From Cavia porcellus (lineage: Eukaryota > Chordata > Mammalia > Rodentia > Caviidae), in assembly GCF_034190915.1 (NCBI RefSeq), contig NW_026947485.1, forward strand, positions 30,703,519 to 30,767,518: a stretch of DNA of 64,000 nucleotides, read 5' to 3'. The notes under the pieces were generated by a model. The model did no database searches and was not told the origin of the DNA. It saw only the letters and a list, made by a program, of their open reading frames with translations. Made by a program: the position numbers and the translations under genes. Positions 23,701 to 37,419 of the stretch are shown in pieces (the stretch's first letter is position 1; each line of letters opens with the position of its first letter).

Positions 23701-26700
23701 AATCTAGCATATCTTGAAAGAGACAGTAGCATTGAGTATTACTGTAAAATAAAATGTATTTTTAAAAATGCGTGAAAATGTTTAAAAGTAAAACAACCAC
23801 AAAAAAACTGTAAGTTGTTCTTGAAGTCATTTGCCTCTTGCTCATTGTTAAAGGCTCCTCCAGATATGATCATGGCTAAAAGGTGAAGAGTTGGTGTGGG
23901 ACATTGGAGTAAAAGATAAGTGAGTCCCTTGGAAACTTGATCAACATAATACCATACTCTATTTTACTGCATACTGTAACAGTATGTGGCCAGCCAGGTT
24001 GTGAATCTACAGGTTTCATTCTGTGAAATCTATCTAAAAGCACAACGCAGCACTAAAAATAACAAGAAAAACAAAACAAAAGTAGTCAAAAACACAGCAG
24101 AGCCCTAGAGTTCAGCAGGCCCTACAGTTTGTTCAGACCCAGCCCTCCAGAACTGCTTATTTGGTCAGCCTTTGCCTTCCCATCAGGCGGCCTTACTGCA
24201 GCTGAAAATTAGTGCAATTGAATTATTTGGCTAGGATGATCTTCACTAAAACAATTATGAAGCTCAGATTTAAAGGTCTTGAAAAAGGCAGCTTTTCCCA
24301 GTGGGGACATAGTATAACATTAGGACGATCTTTCTGTTCCAGGCTGAGTTGGGTTTTCAGCTTGTTTAAATCCTGTCTTACCTGTCCAGAGACAGGCAAG
24401 CCAGGAGGGGATTTCAAAGCATTAACCCAAATGGAATCATGACACTGAACGTACTGTCTTCTCCAAGGGAACCAGTTTGCAGCTGTGAGTAATATGGGAT
24501 TTGCATTGCACCAGACAGGCACACAGAGGTGGCTGAGCCCTGGGCGCAGAAGCCCTTTGCATTCTGGAAGAAGCTCATACTGTCCTCTGTGGGCCTTATG
24601 TCTATGCTCCCAAAGGCAGACAGGAAAACAGATCTGTTTTATGGTTCAGATTCAAATAAAATGACTTAAAGACGAGGTTTCCGCTCCAGGCAGAAAACAG
24701 TGCTCGCAATTGGAAAAATTGGACCAAATGTTGGACTCGGTGAGCATCTGTAGCTAAGTCACTTACCTGGGCCCCTCACAGAGATGTGAGAAGAAATTGA
24801 CATTGTAAAAGTGAAAAGGAAAATAATATAATAGTTGCAAGAAACAGTCTCTGCCGGTGTTATCTCATTAAGTGTGGGTAAGAGCAGGTATGGGAGTGAT
24901 TTACTCTAGGAACCTTGCTTAGTTAGCATTTGTGTGTTGTTAAGTTATTTCCATACTGATAAGGCTAAGGCCAGGAACTGGGATTCCAATCATTCTTCCT
25001 GTCCATATTTCCAGCATGCTGGCTGTCAATTCAAACCCAAGGTGCAATTACTGAATTTTGCATCAGAGCCACACAAGGAACATTTTCCCATGTTCCTCAC
25101 CCAGTGATCACCAAAGTCCAAAGATCTATGAAAGTTTAGAGAGGGGTGGAATTTCTCCCTCCCCCAAATTACCTGCACCTACCTTCCTCTTTTTATGAAA
25201 TTAACTCTTTCTGGCAAACCAGAGCGGCTTACGGGGTTGGAAGTCAGAATGTTTCTCTTGAAAACACACAGTGTCATGTGCCTGTCCCTCCTGTGTACAG
25301 TAGGCTGATTCAGTCTTCTCTGGACCTGTTTGGGTTTCCCATTATTCTTTGCTTTTTGGGATCTTAAAAGCTCTTGTTAATTTATTAGCAATTATAGCTT
25401 TTCTACAGGATGGATCCAGATCTCCTTGGGGTTTTCAAGGAAGTGGAATTCTAAGAGAACTTCAACATCCTCTCTAAGTACATGTTTTCTAACAAAACTC
25501 ACAGATGGCAAGGTGAGGCCAGTGTGTAAACTTGACATTTTGGCCTTTGACCAGAAGTCAAAAGTTACTCATTTTATGTTATCATTTCAGAGCTGGGGGA
25601 GGAGAGGGAGGTAGGGAGATTCCACCTGCAATCTTGCACTTCATTTTCAAGAACCCTGGGGGCTACCCAGTTAACTTCAGTAAGTGAGGACCTCACATTT
25701 TGTATTTAGTGTGGCTGCAGTCACAGGCATCCCTGGGATTTGAGTTACGTGCAGAAGGCACCATCTGCTATATGAAAACTTTGAAAGCTGATCACAGCAC
25801 TGACTGAATCCTGCCTGGGCTGGTGCCAGGCATAGGCTTTTTCTGTGGTTTTACTTTGGGGTGAGGGTTTAGTCAGGCTGTGTGAGCAGCCATCTCCCCA
25901 AGGAAAAGCAGTTGGCTTGTGAGACTCTCAAGTTCATTAACAATAGGCCATGCCGTGCTGCACATTCGAAATCATAAAAGGGTCTTCTCCTTCTTGTCTT
26001 CTCCAGGTATGATTTGTTATTTGCAGAGTTCAGGAATTCTCAAGAGATTCATAAATATGTTACCACTGGATTTGTGGGCACATTGGACCAGGCATTCCTA
26101 TTCATTGCTCCCCAACAAAAGTGACCAGAGTCCAGGATAATGCCCCATGTGACCTTCAGTGATCTACAATCTGCAGTGCTCGTGACCTCCACTCATAACC
26201 CATCATTTCATCCATTGGTTAATACTAGAAATAAGATGTCCAGAATCCTGGTGGTTCCCTTTTCAGTGTGCTGTGTCAAAGAGCATTTTCTGTGCTGCTA
26301 TCAACCCCATAATGGCTTCCCAACACTTTCTGCATTATTCACTCTGTTTCAGGCATGGATTGTGAAGTAAAGATGAGTTTGTCTGAATCTTGAATAAGGA
26401 CAAGGAGTCTGAACTCTGTTCAGTCATTCTCTAAAAGTCACTTGTCATGTTGCTTTTTTTCCCACTTGTAAAATGGGCCTTTTAATTACTTTGAAAGTAT
26501 AAACATAGGTAGTTTGAATGAATTGAGATCTGGAGGATAGAAAATTTAACTGGTTCTGAGACAGAGAGTTTTACATCAACATATCACAATATTTCATCTA
26601 GAATGTTCTTTCAATATCAATAAGAAGTCCTAGGGACAGGAATCCAAGCTTCACATGTGCAGATACAATAACATAATGCTGTTTAATATCAGATAAGGAC

Positions 26701-26735
26701 ATTGTTTGTCTTTCTGTACATCAGAAATAGATGAG
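20765..26735. other. Repeat-poor intronic stretch
   Basis: Contains a (GT)n-rich microsatellite at 21066-21115 and a possible weak MIR tail at 26400-26500. No exon or well-defined transposon was recognised otherwise. The 23470-23700 part is more GC-rich and has a short open frame without recognisable features. This low-repeat block could contain conserved regulatory elements, but I have no alignment. Confidence 0.5.
21066..21115 (+). repeat. (GT)n-rich microsatellite
   Basis: Alternating GT/GC/AT dinucleotides ('GTGTGTGTGTGCATGCACTT' onward) with interruptions, about 50 bp. Confidence 0.9.
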
Positions 26736-26742
26736 TGATTCC

Positions 26743-27102
26743 TGTTATGGTTTGTGTTTAAATGTCCCCCCAAAGCCCCATGCAGTCATGGAAGTGGCTG
26801 AATCTAGCATTTTTGACTGGTTCATTTTCAAGTGCTAGGATTAGTGATGTGAGTGCTGTATCTGCCCAGGGGCAGTAGTAGGTACACAATATGAGGTAAG
26901 GCAAGAGGCATGAGTTTCCCTTTTGCCCTTTTCAGTCTTGTGGCTTCCAGCTACCATGAACAATTGCCCCTTAGCCATGACATCTTGTCTTTGAACTAGC
27001 TGAGTATGGACTGAAACCTCCAAAAACTAAGCTAAATAAACCTTTTCTTTCTTCATTTTGGGTCTCAAGTATTTTGTCTCAGCAACAAGAGAAACCAAGA
27101 CA
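26743..27102 (+). mobile_element. Solo MaLR-type LTR, sense
   Basis: Starts TGTTATGGTTTGTGTTTAAA followed by 'TGTCCCCCCAAAGCCCCATG', the usual MaLR (MLT/MST/ORR1-like) 5' end. It ends '...GAGAAACCAAGACA' after an AATAAA at about 27034-27039. It is ~360 bp, TG...CA bounded, and flanked by ATTCC (26738-26742 and 27102-27106, sharing the last A), consistent with the 4-5 bp duplication of ERVL-MaLR. No internal region adjoins it, so it is a solo LTR with no retroviral genes. Confidence 0.82.
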
Positions 27103-27109
27103 TTCCTTA

Positions 27110-29840
27110 TTTCTGTTCTCTGTTAGATGTTCTTTTTTTTGTATTATTTTAATGTATACAAATGTGTACATTTTAAGCAAAGTGGGCAACCTATGATTTG
27201 GGAATTCCTTGTCCATTTCTTGGTCTGGCAGAATTACCCACATGTTCAATTCAATATTAACTTTAACAGACATTTACTATGTAAGTACAACCGCCTGCTG
27301 CCCCTGGGAAAGATGGCACTACTAATTTGTCCATCAGTTGAGTATAAACTTACTGGTTTACCATTAATGGTGACAGATTTGCACAGATCCAAACACACAT
27401 GGCCTCCAGTGAATCCCTTGTGACCAGAGGCTCATATCAGAGGCCAGGGCTAGGAGTACAACCTGTGACCACAGGAGTGAAGAACTACTTTGGCTTCACT
27501 TTTGCACTTCTAATTGAAAGCAGTAGTCACCCACCACAAGTACCCCGTACTGTACAATTAATGTAGTGCAATGGTACATTTTGAGGGAAAAAAAATCAGT
27601 TAATGACACTGATAGTATTGCAATGTTATTTTACTTTCTTGCTTTGTCTTTCTAAATTTGTCTTTGACAAAAATCTTACAATGCCACAGTAAACATCTGC
27701 ATCAAATAACAATGGTTTGTTGTTTTTGAGTATGCTTTTCAAGCCAAACTGGAGATATATTTGCAGAAAAAAAATGTCTTAGAGGCTCATATAGAAGGGA
27801 GTCATAGATTCGTGATTTTTATAGATGGGTGGGTATTATAAGGAAGAGTATAAATGGTGATTTGGCCTGTGCTAGGAATGGCTTGAAAGGAATGTTCCTA
27901 CAATAATGATTTAGTTGGTTTCTTCATGAGATTTTTTCAGCATGTCCTGCTGGATTTCCTGGCATTTTATCAAAGGGAAGGATAGTATTCCAACAGAACC
28001 TTGCCTTCTCCGTACGAACCAGTTGACTCAAGGCAGTTTCCAAGCATCAGTTTGTGACTTGCTGAATTCAACATGTTTCCCTGGTTCTTCCTTAATTTCC
28101 AAATTATAGTTCTTGCTTCCTCATTCTGTGTCCCTGGCTTTCACAGAGCTCTTTCAAGTTTGTGGCCGAGACCATTTGATGAACTGTATTAGCCAGCTGC
28201 AGAATAAGGTCCAAAAAGGACTGTTAATATTTGTTTCCCTTTCCAATCCATTGGAAAGAAGAAAGAGACTATTCCTGATATTTTTTTTAAAAAGCAATTC
28301 CCACTTCCTATAACCCCTGGCAGAGGTAACCTGCTCCTAGTGCCAAGATCCCTTTCCTAACAGCTGTTTGGTGATTCTGTGTCACTAGGCTGACTGTAAA
28401 ATCAGGCACATCCTTTTAATTACCTGTTCGTATTTCAGCAGTGCCGGGCTCTGTGGCACAGGGAGAGGGGATAAGCCTTCATTGTAATGGACTTTTAGTA
28501 AGACTATCTATGAGATAAGAATCCTAAATCTTGGCAGTCTCTCTGGAGCACACACTTTGTGATTGCACACAAATTCTTGGCTCCCCAGAGCCACATTTTA
28601 AATGGAGTGCAGTATGCAGGGCTGGGTAATAAGATACTGCAGATACATTTTAGAGCAAGGTGCACTTTTGCTTTATTTATGAAGATAGACATGCTGGTTG
28701 AGGGCTTAATCACAGCTGATAAATCATTTTAAGAAAGCCTATTAGAACCATATGCTGATTTTTACATTAATATAGTATGTCTGTTTCCAGTCTAATAAGA
28801 CAGGGTTTTTCCTCATGTGCTCTGTGTCTCTCCAGTGTGGACTATTTATCTGTTTAAGTGATATCACTTGTGTGGGAGCATTTATCTCTTTAAGAGGTAC
28901 CATTAATAATAAGAAGGGGAAAGGAAAGGGGGTAGGAGAAAGGAGGAAAGGCACAGTGCCCTGTGAGCGTATATATGCATGTATACCTATGTATGAGCGT
29001 GTGCACATGTGTGCATGCATGTGTATGTTTATGGTATTACAAAGGAAAGAATCAAAAAGCTGAGAACAGGAAACAGCTCAATTAGAGTTTCGGAAGGCCG
29101 TGGATTGGGCTTCCCTTGGCATAAGGTAGTCATTTCAGCCCAGGTGGTTATAATACTGTAGTAAAAGATTATCTGAAGTTGGGGGGATACTGACATTTTG
29201 GTTACCTCACTGCTTTCCAAGCTAGTGGAGGTTGGCCCCAGGAACAGGTTCCAAGGATCTTTAATGAGAGCCATATTGGGGCTCCAAATCTGTGCCAAGC
29301 TCTGTTTATCACTAATTGCACGGGGGGAAGGGTCTGCAGATCCTTTCTATTATTTCCTGATTATACCCCTGCTCTTTTTATTATCTTGCCAAAATTCAAA
29401 CAGTAATAATTGCATGATTTATTGTTTATTTATAACCCTTCTACTACTTCAATCCCTGTATTTAGTAGATTTTAAAACAGTAATAGCTTTTGCTAAATGA
29501 CTGGATTTCTTTTACTTTCTACAGAGAAGTCATGTATTTGTGACTCTCACTTGGCAATCTTCAAAGCTCTCTCATGGTCCTTCTTCTCCAGAAATATCAG
29601 ACTATATACATGAGGGCTGTTTTTAATGCACAGAGAGTTCATGTGCCAGGAGAATGTTTTAGGAAAGGATATTAATTTATCCTTTACAATTACATTCAGG
29701 TTTGGGTTATATGACTCTGAAGTTTCTTTCCAATTCAGTTTCCAAGATAGAGATAAGTGAAAAGTCCATTTTATATACACTTAGAAATAGTGGGAAATAT
29801 TACACCAAATTATTAGACGTGGAGATTATAAACTGGTAAG
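27110..29840. other. Intronic stretch with no recognised gene
   Basis: Unique-looking intron. It holds an alternating purine-pyrimidine block at 28970-29030 (GTATATATGCATGTATACC, then GTGTGCACATGTGTGCATGC). No exon or repeat family was recognised. Confidence 0.55.
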
Positions 29841-29844
29841 AATA

Positions 29845-29960
29845 AAAACACGTCTACTCACTGGGCTTCTACCATTTTTCAGGCACTGTTTTAGAAGTTT
29901 TGATTTCATATTAATTCCCTAATCATAGTAACAACCCTGTAAAATAGATATTTTAGAATG
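29845..29960 (-). repeat. MIR fragment, antisense
   Basis: 'CATTTTTCAGGCACTGTTTT', 'AATTCCCTAATCATAGTAAC', 'AACCCTGTAAAATAGATATT' follow antisense MIR ('GCCAGGCACTGTGCTAAG', 'TCCTCACAACAACCCT'). Confidence 0.65.
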
Positions 29961-30754
29961 GAATTTGTATAGAAGGCTGGCTGCTGAAAAATTCCTGCAC
30001 ACTCTATTTCAAGCTCTTCGTTCCTTATGGTACATATATGAATTAATATAATTTACTTTTAAAACCATCCAGTGGGACCATCAAGCCATGGTTGGCCTCA
30101 AAAATACATAATCTCATCTGCACTCAGTATATGCTCCTCTTTTAAAAGTTCCTCTTAGGCTTCTTCAGAGCCTGCAGTCTGAGATCCAGATTCTGCATTC
30201 TGCAGATGTCCATACAAACAGTGCCTCTGGCCTGGAAATATCAGAGTAAAGGGTAGACAATTCTGCATCTACATTTTTCAATGCCGCCAAAGTCAGGTGA
30301 TCTACCATGTACCTGTTCATTCAGATGCATAATTGTACTTCCACACCAGTCATTGGATAGTCCTCCCATCTCTAGAACTTTGCAAAAAGCATCCATGTAC
30401 TGTGAGACATTTTCTTCCATACCTAGTCCTAGTGACCACAGTTTTCTGGAGAAAAATGAACGTTTGTAGAGTGGAGATTATTAGACCCCAGCATATTAAT
30501 GCCTGCTTGAGTGACTCCTCTAAGCAGGCATTCTCAGGAGGATGCTGCTATGTATCTCTTAAAGCATAGCCTTGGGCTTTGCTACCTGAGTGTTTCTGGT
30601 TGTCATAGTTTTCGAAAAAGGATAGATTGTTCACTGGAAAGTAGACTGTGATTGGTATTAAGTGCTTAAATATGGATCTTAAAGTAGGATTTGCAGTGCA
30701 CCCTCCCTCTGTTATCCCCACCTTCCACCACTGGGAATGTTTCCACGAGGTCCT

Positions 30755-30930
30755 CCCAATTCAATCCAACAAATGTTTATGGAGGGCTTAATATATCCCA
30801 GGTGCTGTCCTGGGTGGGCCAGGTGCCAAAGCTACATTCTAGTTGGGAAACTGCTAGTTGTATGAGGGAGAGTTTGGCTTACTTGATGGGTCCTAAACTC
30901 TGCTAGAATCATGTACGAAATATAAACAGC
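30755..30930 (-). repeat. L2 LINE 3' end, antisense
   Basis: 'ATTCAATCCAACAAATGTTT' plus 'ATGGAGGGCTTAATATATCC' and 'CAGGTGCTGTCCTGGGTGGG', then 'AAAGCTACATTCTAGTTGGG', match the reverse complement of the L2 3' UTR. Confidence 0.65.
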
Positions 30931-30959
30931 AATGGGTGTGGCTGCTCACATTAGATTCT

Positions 30960-31320
30960 TATTCTTCATGATTTGACCTCAGTTTAATTTTCCAGTTTTT
31001 AAATTGTCTTTCATGTCTTTTCTGCTCCAGAAAAATACAATAATTCGCCCTTTCTTAAACCCCTCCATGTCTTCACCTCCTTGCTAGGACTGCTCATATT
31101 GTTATCTCCTTCTACAGGCTCTTAGCTTCTACTTGCTTCCTTTTAGCTTTGACCAAATCCATCTTTCCCCCATGCAAGCCCTTGTCAAGAGGCACCCTGA
31201 TGGAGCACTCCCTGGCACTTCTCACTAATAACCTTCCCCACCCCTTATTCCATAATGTTTTCCAGCCTTTTTTAGAGCACTCTTAACTTCCTTTATAGTA
31301 TTTTGAACTTTGCTGTATCT
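30960..31320 (+). repeat. Possible L2 fragment, sense
   Basis: A C/T-rich stretch with words like the L2 coding end and 3' UTR ('CCTTGCTAGGACTGCTCATA', 'GAGCACTCCCTGGCACTTCT', 'CACTCTTAACTTCCTTTATA'). It is opposite in orientation to the neighbouring L2 piece, so not the same insertion. Low certainty. Confidence 0.4.
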
Positions 31321-31329
31321 ACCTTGTGG

Positions 31330-32910
31330 ACCGAAATGTATAATCGTAGGACTTTGGGGCTAGCCCATCTGTCTTCCCAGAACCATTGTCCTGTACATGG
31401 AAGCAGCTCCATGAAGAATTCTTGAGATACTGAATGAATAATCATGAGTGTGTGAGTGAGTGTCCTTACCCTATAAGGTGACATTACCTGGTGTGTCTGA
31501 GGCAAGGAGAACTGAGGTACTTTCTAGTTCTATGAGGTGAGATGTGTCCTAGACAGGTACAGTGTCCATTTTCTTTTTAAGAAATTCACTAATTCACGAA
31601 AGAGGATATTCAATACAGTTATTGGTTATTAGCCAAACTGGGTAAAGAATCTGGAACTGAAAGCAATAAGGCTTTGAAATAGAAAGCCATCAGTTCATTT
31701 AGCAAAGGTTACACGAGTTTGTCATTGGGACACAAGGAGAAATCACTTAAAGTACAATCACTCACGATAAAGTGTGACAAATATTTTGTTCCACAATAAA
31801 ACAGGGCAAGCTAAATTTTCTTAACCCAGTAATTTGTGTGCGTGTGGGGGGTGGTAATTAGATTGGCAGGTTTTGGTTTTGGTTAAGTAAGATAACATGA
31901 GTCTCTTGTCTTCTTGTGCGTAAGAACAGCAATCAGAATTAATTATTTCAAGGACGTTAATGATAGATGAAACCTCACAGCTACAGTACTGTAGTTTATA
32001 TGCAGTCATTCTCAATAATATTGCCTTCCTCCCCTTCATTATAGTTGTACCTAAGAATCAGAGGCTGCTGAGGTTTTAGTGCCAAATTTGAGTCTAAGCA
32101 AATATTACACAGTTATAATTTTTTCCTGGATTTTGGGTGGTAATTGTGACTCAGAAATCCCTTTCACTGCTGCAGTGTGCTCAGAGCCTGAAATCCTCCC
32201 AAAGGCTATAGTGGAAATGCAGAGGTGGGTTTAGAGTCTATGATCCATTCCGAGCAGGAGATAATCTTTCTGTTGTTTCAGGTGATTACTATATAAATCA
32301 AAAGTCTGAGGGTTTCCCCAAAGTTTCCCTTCACATCTCAGGTAATGTAATATCCCCAATATTTATTTTTAGGAAGACTTGGCAGATGTTAGCTAGGCTG
32401 ACTTCCAGGTTAGAAAAAATGTTCTACAATGATTTGTTCAGAACAATATCATAGAAATGCTCTCGGGACCAATTGAAATTAAAGCTTAGCATCTTTAGAG
32501 CACATTCACCTATTCCTCAGTTACTTACTTATAGAATGGTTTATTCTATTTATCACAACTCACCTTTTGTTCTTTGGCATTTGAGCAACTTCCTGGAAAG
32601 ATACACTTTTTACTGTATTTGTGTGTTTAAAATTATCAGAATTTTGGTTACTACCGAGTGTTAGGGTGGAAATAAGTGGTTATTTTGGGCAGATTCAAAG
32701 CAGAATTCTTGGAGTAGGCAATTTTCAGCTGAGCGCAGAAAGGAGTCTACCTATGTGACCACACACTGGCCACGTGGACTGGCCAATGTCAGCTAGGCAA
32801 AAAGCAGGCGCTGCCGGCCTGCCAGTCCCAATTCCTCCAACATCCTTCCACCAACAAATGGGTTCCTCCAACTTCCAAGAATTAGTTCAGGTCCGTCATA
32901 ACCACAATTA
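31330..32910. other. Intronic stretch with nothing recognised
   Basis: No exon, RNA gene or clear repeat was seen. Confidence 0.55.
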
Positions 32911-32916
32911 CTACAT

Positions 32917-33341
32917 TAGTCAGATTTTTGTAGCTGTGACAAATACTTGAGACAAACAAGGAGGATTTATTTCTTTTGGCTCATGGTTTCAGAGGTTTCA
33001 TTCCATGGTCAACTGGCACCAAGGCAGACATCACGGGAAAGGATGTGGCGGAGGAAAACTAGTCACCTCGTGGCAGGAAGCAGAGAGAGAAAAGAGCAAG
33101 AGAAGGGGCCAGGGGTCAGATATGGTTAGTCTCCAAGATCATACCCTGATGCTCCACCCCTACAAGTAGGCATCACCTTCTGTTGGTTCTATGACTTCCA
33201 AATAATGCCATCAAATTATAATCTCATCAATGCTAAGTTAGAGCCTTTGTGATCGAATTATTCCTTAAAGTTCATCAATAAACCAAGCTTTCAACACCGG
33301 GAACCTTTTAGGGAGACACATTGGTTTCTAACCAAAACGAT
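32917..33341 (-). mobile_element. MaLR-type LTR, antisense
   Basis: 'TTAGTCAGATTTTTGTAGCT', 'GTGACAAATACTTGAGACAA', 'GGAGGATTTATTTCTTTTGG', 'CTCATGGTTTCAGAGG' is the complement of a rodent MaLR LTR 3' end (AATAAA on the minus strand near 32970). The right end 'CCGGGAACCTTTTAGGGAGA', 'CACATTGGTTTCTAACC' is its start. It carries no viral genes. Confidence 0.75.
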
Positions 33342-33344
33342 TAC

Positions 33345-35470
33345 TTCCATTCTTTCCTAAGTGAGCAGTTCATTTTGCTCCTTACTGAAACAATTGGTTT
33401 TGTTCTTTACCAGTTCTCTGTCTTGATAAGAGTATGTCACTCATTTTTTCTTTTGATATTGGAGCTAATATTGTAAGGTCAGTGTCACACAACTTTTCTG
33501 GCTCAGTGTTTACCAATATGCCTTCTGTGGAGGAAATGTCCTACAACAGAATTGTCAGCCTAAACCTTATAAAAATACAGGTTCTGAGGCCCCAAGCTAG
33601 ATGGATGTTGTAAGTCTGCCTGGTGTGTGTCAAGGTCCCAGGACATACTGATAGCTTTGCTCTGGGGATCATACTTGGAAAACCTCTGTGCTAAGAAAAC
33701 CACTGCTCTAAGAATTCTCTTGTCAAGTATGTTCACTGTTGTTTAATATTACCTCTCTTTTGGAATTCTCATGTACATTTTAAAGGATTCAAGAAGTCTT
33801 GCATGAAAGAAAATGTAAACTCAGTAGTTCTTTTACTTTGTTATTGGATCACAGAATCTTTTTCTATATAACAACTGTGAACATTCCATGGAGCCAGAAT
33901 CCTCTAGAATATTCTAGAATATACCATATGAAAAGAACTTCTATTTTTATCTATCTTGCAAGGTATGGTAATATTAGGCATAAGCACTTGTGACAGTCCA
34001 ACCTCTCTTTACACATAGGATACATATAATAAGTGAGAGCATATCTTGGTTAAGTCAAGTTGAATCTGTATTTGTATTTTTCCTTCCCTACTCTCTTGAA
34101 TGTATAGATACTTCAAACCACTTTGATTGTGTTCAAAGATTTCTTGAAATTTGGTTGTCTACCTGTCTGCAAATGAGCAGATCTTTTTGATGCGGGCTAT
34201 ACTCTATAGCACTAATTGTTCTCCAATTATCAATGACACTTTTTTTTATTAAAAAGAAATCCCAGCAAGATAGTTTTGGGAATGCTATGTCATCAGGAGT
34301 CCTTTCAATTTCAGCTCAAAATTATGTGAAAGTAGTTTTAATTTTCAGTATGATTAAAATTTAGTGAATATGATTAAAGATGATCACTGTTATAGGAATA
34401 AAAAGTTTTAATTATATATATTTGCCATTACAAAACAGGTGTGATTTTTATTTTTCAAAGAAGAATGTGATACACTTTTTCCTCCTTTGGCCATCCTCTG
34501 AACATTTTCTCCACTTCGTTGGGGGTATTCCATAATTTTAGGGATGTTCTGAGCCTGTCTCTTTAAAGTTGGAGCTCAGAAGTGGCAGAACGTCAAAAGA
34601 CTGCGCAAGTCCCCATTACCAAGGAAACACCCCAGTCCTGAAACAACAACCTTGGAAGCAGAGGACTGTGATTTATGAAGAAAAGCAACAGATTCCTGGT
34701 TCTTCTCTGGGAGAAACAAGCTAAAGCAATGGTCTGGAGCACACAACTGGTTTCTGTTGCGTATTCCTGTGGCTGGCTGGGTTAAGTCCATAGGTTCCTG
34801 AGACCAACTGGCCTCCCGGGAGGAGCTGGGATCCAGTTTTCCACCCCAGAATGCAGGAAAGAGGTGGATTAATCACACAGCTTGGTTGGTGGCCCATTCA
34901 GGCAGTGCCCTAGGCAGAAGGAGGAGATGCTGAGGGTGGAAAGGGAGACTTCCCTGCGTGGTTCCCTGCAGAGAGCCCTGTTGGCAGGCAGAAATGGGTG
35001 GGTCAGGAAAGTAGGGAAGGAATGAAGCAAGGGAGAGAAAAATCACAAATGTCCCAAGTTTCCACAATTTTATCAAAAAATTTTCCATGACTCATCTTAT
35101 GACTTCTCCCCAGCTTTAATATGATAAAACCACTGACATAAGTATAATTAAACTGCAATTACCCAAGAGTAAAGAGGGTGATTGATTTTAATCAACTCCT
35201 TTGTCCCCCAACCACGCAATCCAAGGTAAGGAAATAGGAGAAAATTTTCTCTTTCCTTTCTTCCCATCTCAATTACCTTATACTATGGCCTTCTGAAGGG
35301 AGCAAGGTAGCTAAGCAGAAAACATTCCAGAATCATTTTGTCCCATGAGTTGCACAGAGAGGCTGGAAGACTTTTTTTTTTCTTCTTGCTTGTTTACTCA
35401 ACGGCAGGATATGGTCATAAGGCTTAACCTGCAAGATACAGTCCTTACAGTAAGGTATTTACAGCACCTG
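33345..35470. other. Intronic stretch, mostly unrecognised
   Basis: A possible MER5-like DNA transposon scrap lies at about 33530-33690 ('ACCTTATAAAAATACAGGTT', 'TTCTGAGGCCCC', 'GGAAAACCTCTG'). Otherwise no gene or repeat was recognised. Confidence 0.45.
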
Positions 35471-35474
35471 ATGA

Positions 35475-35665
35475 CTCTAGTTATTATTTACTGAACACTT
35501 ATTATTTGCCAGGTACATTACAAAATTATCTCCTCCTAACAGGTTCATGAGGTAGGTCACAGCATTTACCATCTTACTGATAAATAGTGGAGCTCACAAA
35601 GGAAATTTACTGTTAGGACAGTTTCTAAACTCAAAGAGTGACCAATTCCGAAATTCCCCTCTGAT
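35475..35665 (-). repeat. MIR SINE, antisense
   Basis: 'TTATTATTTACTGAACACTT', 'ATTATTTGCCAGGTACATTA', 'AACAGGTTCATGAGGTAGGT', 'TACTGATAAATAGTGGAGCT' follow the antisense MIR word order. Confidence 0.75.
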
Positions 35666-36138
35666 GTTGGAAGGAACAGTGGTGAATACAACCGGGATGA
35701 CAAAATTCCAAATTGCTGTGATTGCTTTAAAATTTTAGCAGATTATAACAGGTGTCTAACCACTCGTGACAGGTTTTCTTCATCATGTCAGATAAGAATG
35801 ATTAGGCTTGACCTGCTAGGTGTTGAAAGGCCTGCCACTCCATGTAGCTCATCAAAGGGGACAAGGTTCACCATGGTGGTGACCTGGGAAGATGCCTTGG
35901 TTCAGCTGGACCCTGGCTGCTCAGGGGCAGCTTGGGCTGCTGTCCAGAGTGCATGAAGCTGAAGCCAATGTCAAGGGCTCCTAGTGTCCAGGCAGGAAAC
36001 TGTGACTGAGAAGCTGAAAAAACATATGATCCCATAAAAAGCCACCTCTGGGGAAACAAGCCATTAGTCAGCCTCATTTATTTATTTTTCCTTCTTGCTG
36101 CAAAGTTCAATACATAGGAAGGAGTGTGATTATCATAT

Positions 36139-36176
36139 AAAAGGCTATGCAAAAAAAAAGGCTATGCAAAATACTT
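36139..36176 (+). repeat. Short tandem duplication
   Basis: The block AAAAGGCTATGCAAAA occurs twice in tandem, joined by an A-run. A recent-looking slippage or duplication inside intron C. Confidence 0.75.
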
Positions 36177-36721
36177 CTCCTTGTAAACTGCTGAAGAAAA
36201 CTTTACCCTGGACCATCGCCACACTTAGCTTTGTTTGTGTTCTTCAGATTCTGAGTCCTTTGACCACAGTTGTGATGGCCTAAGTTGAAGCACAAGTGTG
36301 TCTCAAAATAAACAAGCAGAGCTGAAATTCTCCAGAGTGCCCTCGCATCTCCACGGGCACTGCTGCCTTATATTCTGTCTCATGACAGAGGCTGGAGGAG
36401 AGGGATGATGGAGGCCTTAAGACAAGATCTGCCAGCAACATGTGCTTAATGAGCTTAGGAAATACCTTGTGGTCCTGAAATGAAATGAAATTTCCTTTCT
36501 TTGGTGAGATCAGGAAACTTTGACTGTCCATGCTGAGTTTTTACCAGTTTTACTTGACAATGTGTTTTTTGAAGGTCGTTTTTATTTTTTAAATGAATGG
36601 CAGGAAAAGAGACCAAAGGTATAATCTTTCAAGGAAAATTCTACGACCCATCCATGGGTGCAAGAGAACCATGCCTCTTAGTCTGTTACAATCTTTTTGC
36701 CTACAGTTGTTTCTATCTATA

Positions 36722-37140
36722 TTAGTTTCCCAGGAGTTGGATAACACACCAAGAGACTGAGTAAGAACAATTTAAATGTATTGCATTTCTAGGCTGAAGG
36801 CTACAAGTCCAAGATCAAAATGCTGAAAAGATGGATTCCTTCTGAGAGCTGTGAAGAAGATTCTGCTCCAGGCCTCTCTCCCAGCTTCTGGTGCTTTGTG
36901 GACCCAGATTCTTGGCTAGGAGATGCATCACCCTGATTTCCACCCTCATATGCACATGGCATTCTCTCTGTGTGCCAAAGTGCACATATTCCCTTTTCAG
37001 AAAGTCACCACTCATAGTGGAATGGGGCCTGCTCAGCTCTATGAGAATCTCATCTTAGCTAATTACCTCTAAGATGACCTTGATTCCAAAATCAGGTCAC
37101 ATACCAGTGGTTGGGACTTGAGAATTCAGCCCACAGCACC
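36722..37140 (-). repeat. MLT1-type LTR, antisense
   Basis: 'TTAGTTTCCCAGGAGTTGGA', 'GGCTACAAGTCCAAGATCAA', 'GATTCTGCTCCAGGCCTCTC', 'TCTGGTGCTTTGTGGACCCA', 'GAGATGCATCACCCTGATTT', 'AAAATCAGGTCACATACCAG', 'AATTCAGCCCACAGCACC' match the reverse complement of MLT1, a placental-wide MaLR LTR. Old copy with no viral genes. Confidence 0.85.
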
Positions 37141-37419
37141 ATCTCACAGGTTTATCCAAATTTTGTTTTACACAAATATCCTGAAAGTGAGCCAGCAAAG
37201 AAGGGGACAGAGACCTTAATTAAAAACTGGAGGGAAAGCATTACCAGTGACAAGTGATTGGTTTGCTTTGAAACCCAACATTTGTTTGTAGAACAGGGAG
37301 TTTTAGGTTTGTGGGAAGTCAGAGGCATGTCATGATACACAGGCAGCCCCTGGAGAGGTTTCCTTGGTCATGAACTAAGCCCTATGAAGAGCAGAGAAGT
37401 GTACCATTGTGGAAACAGG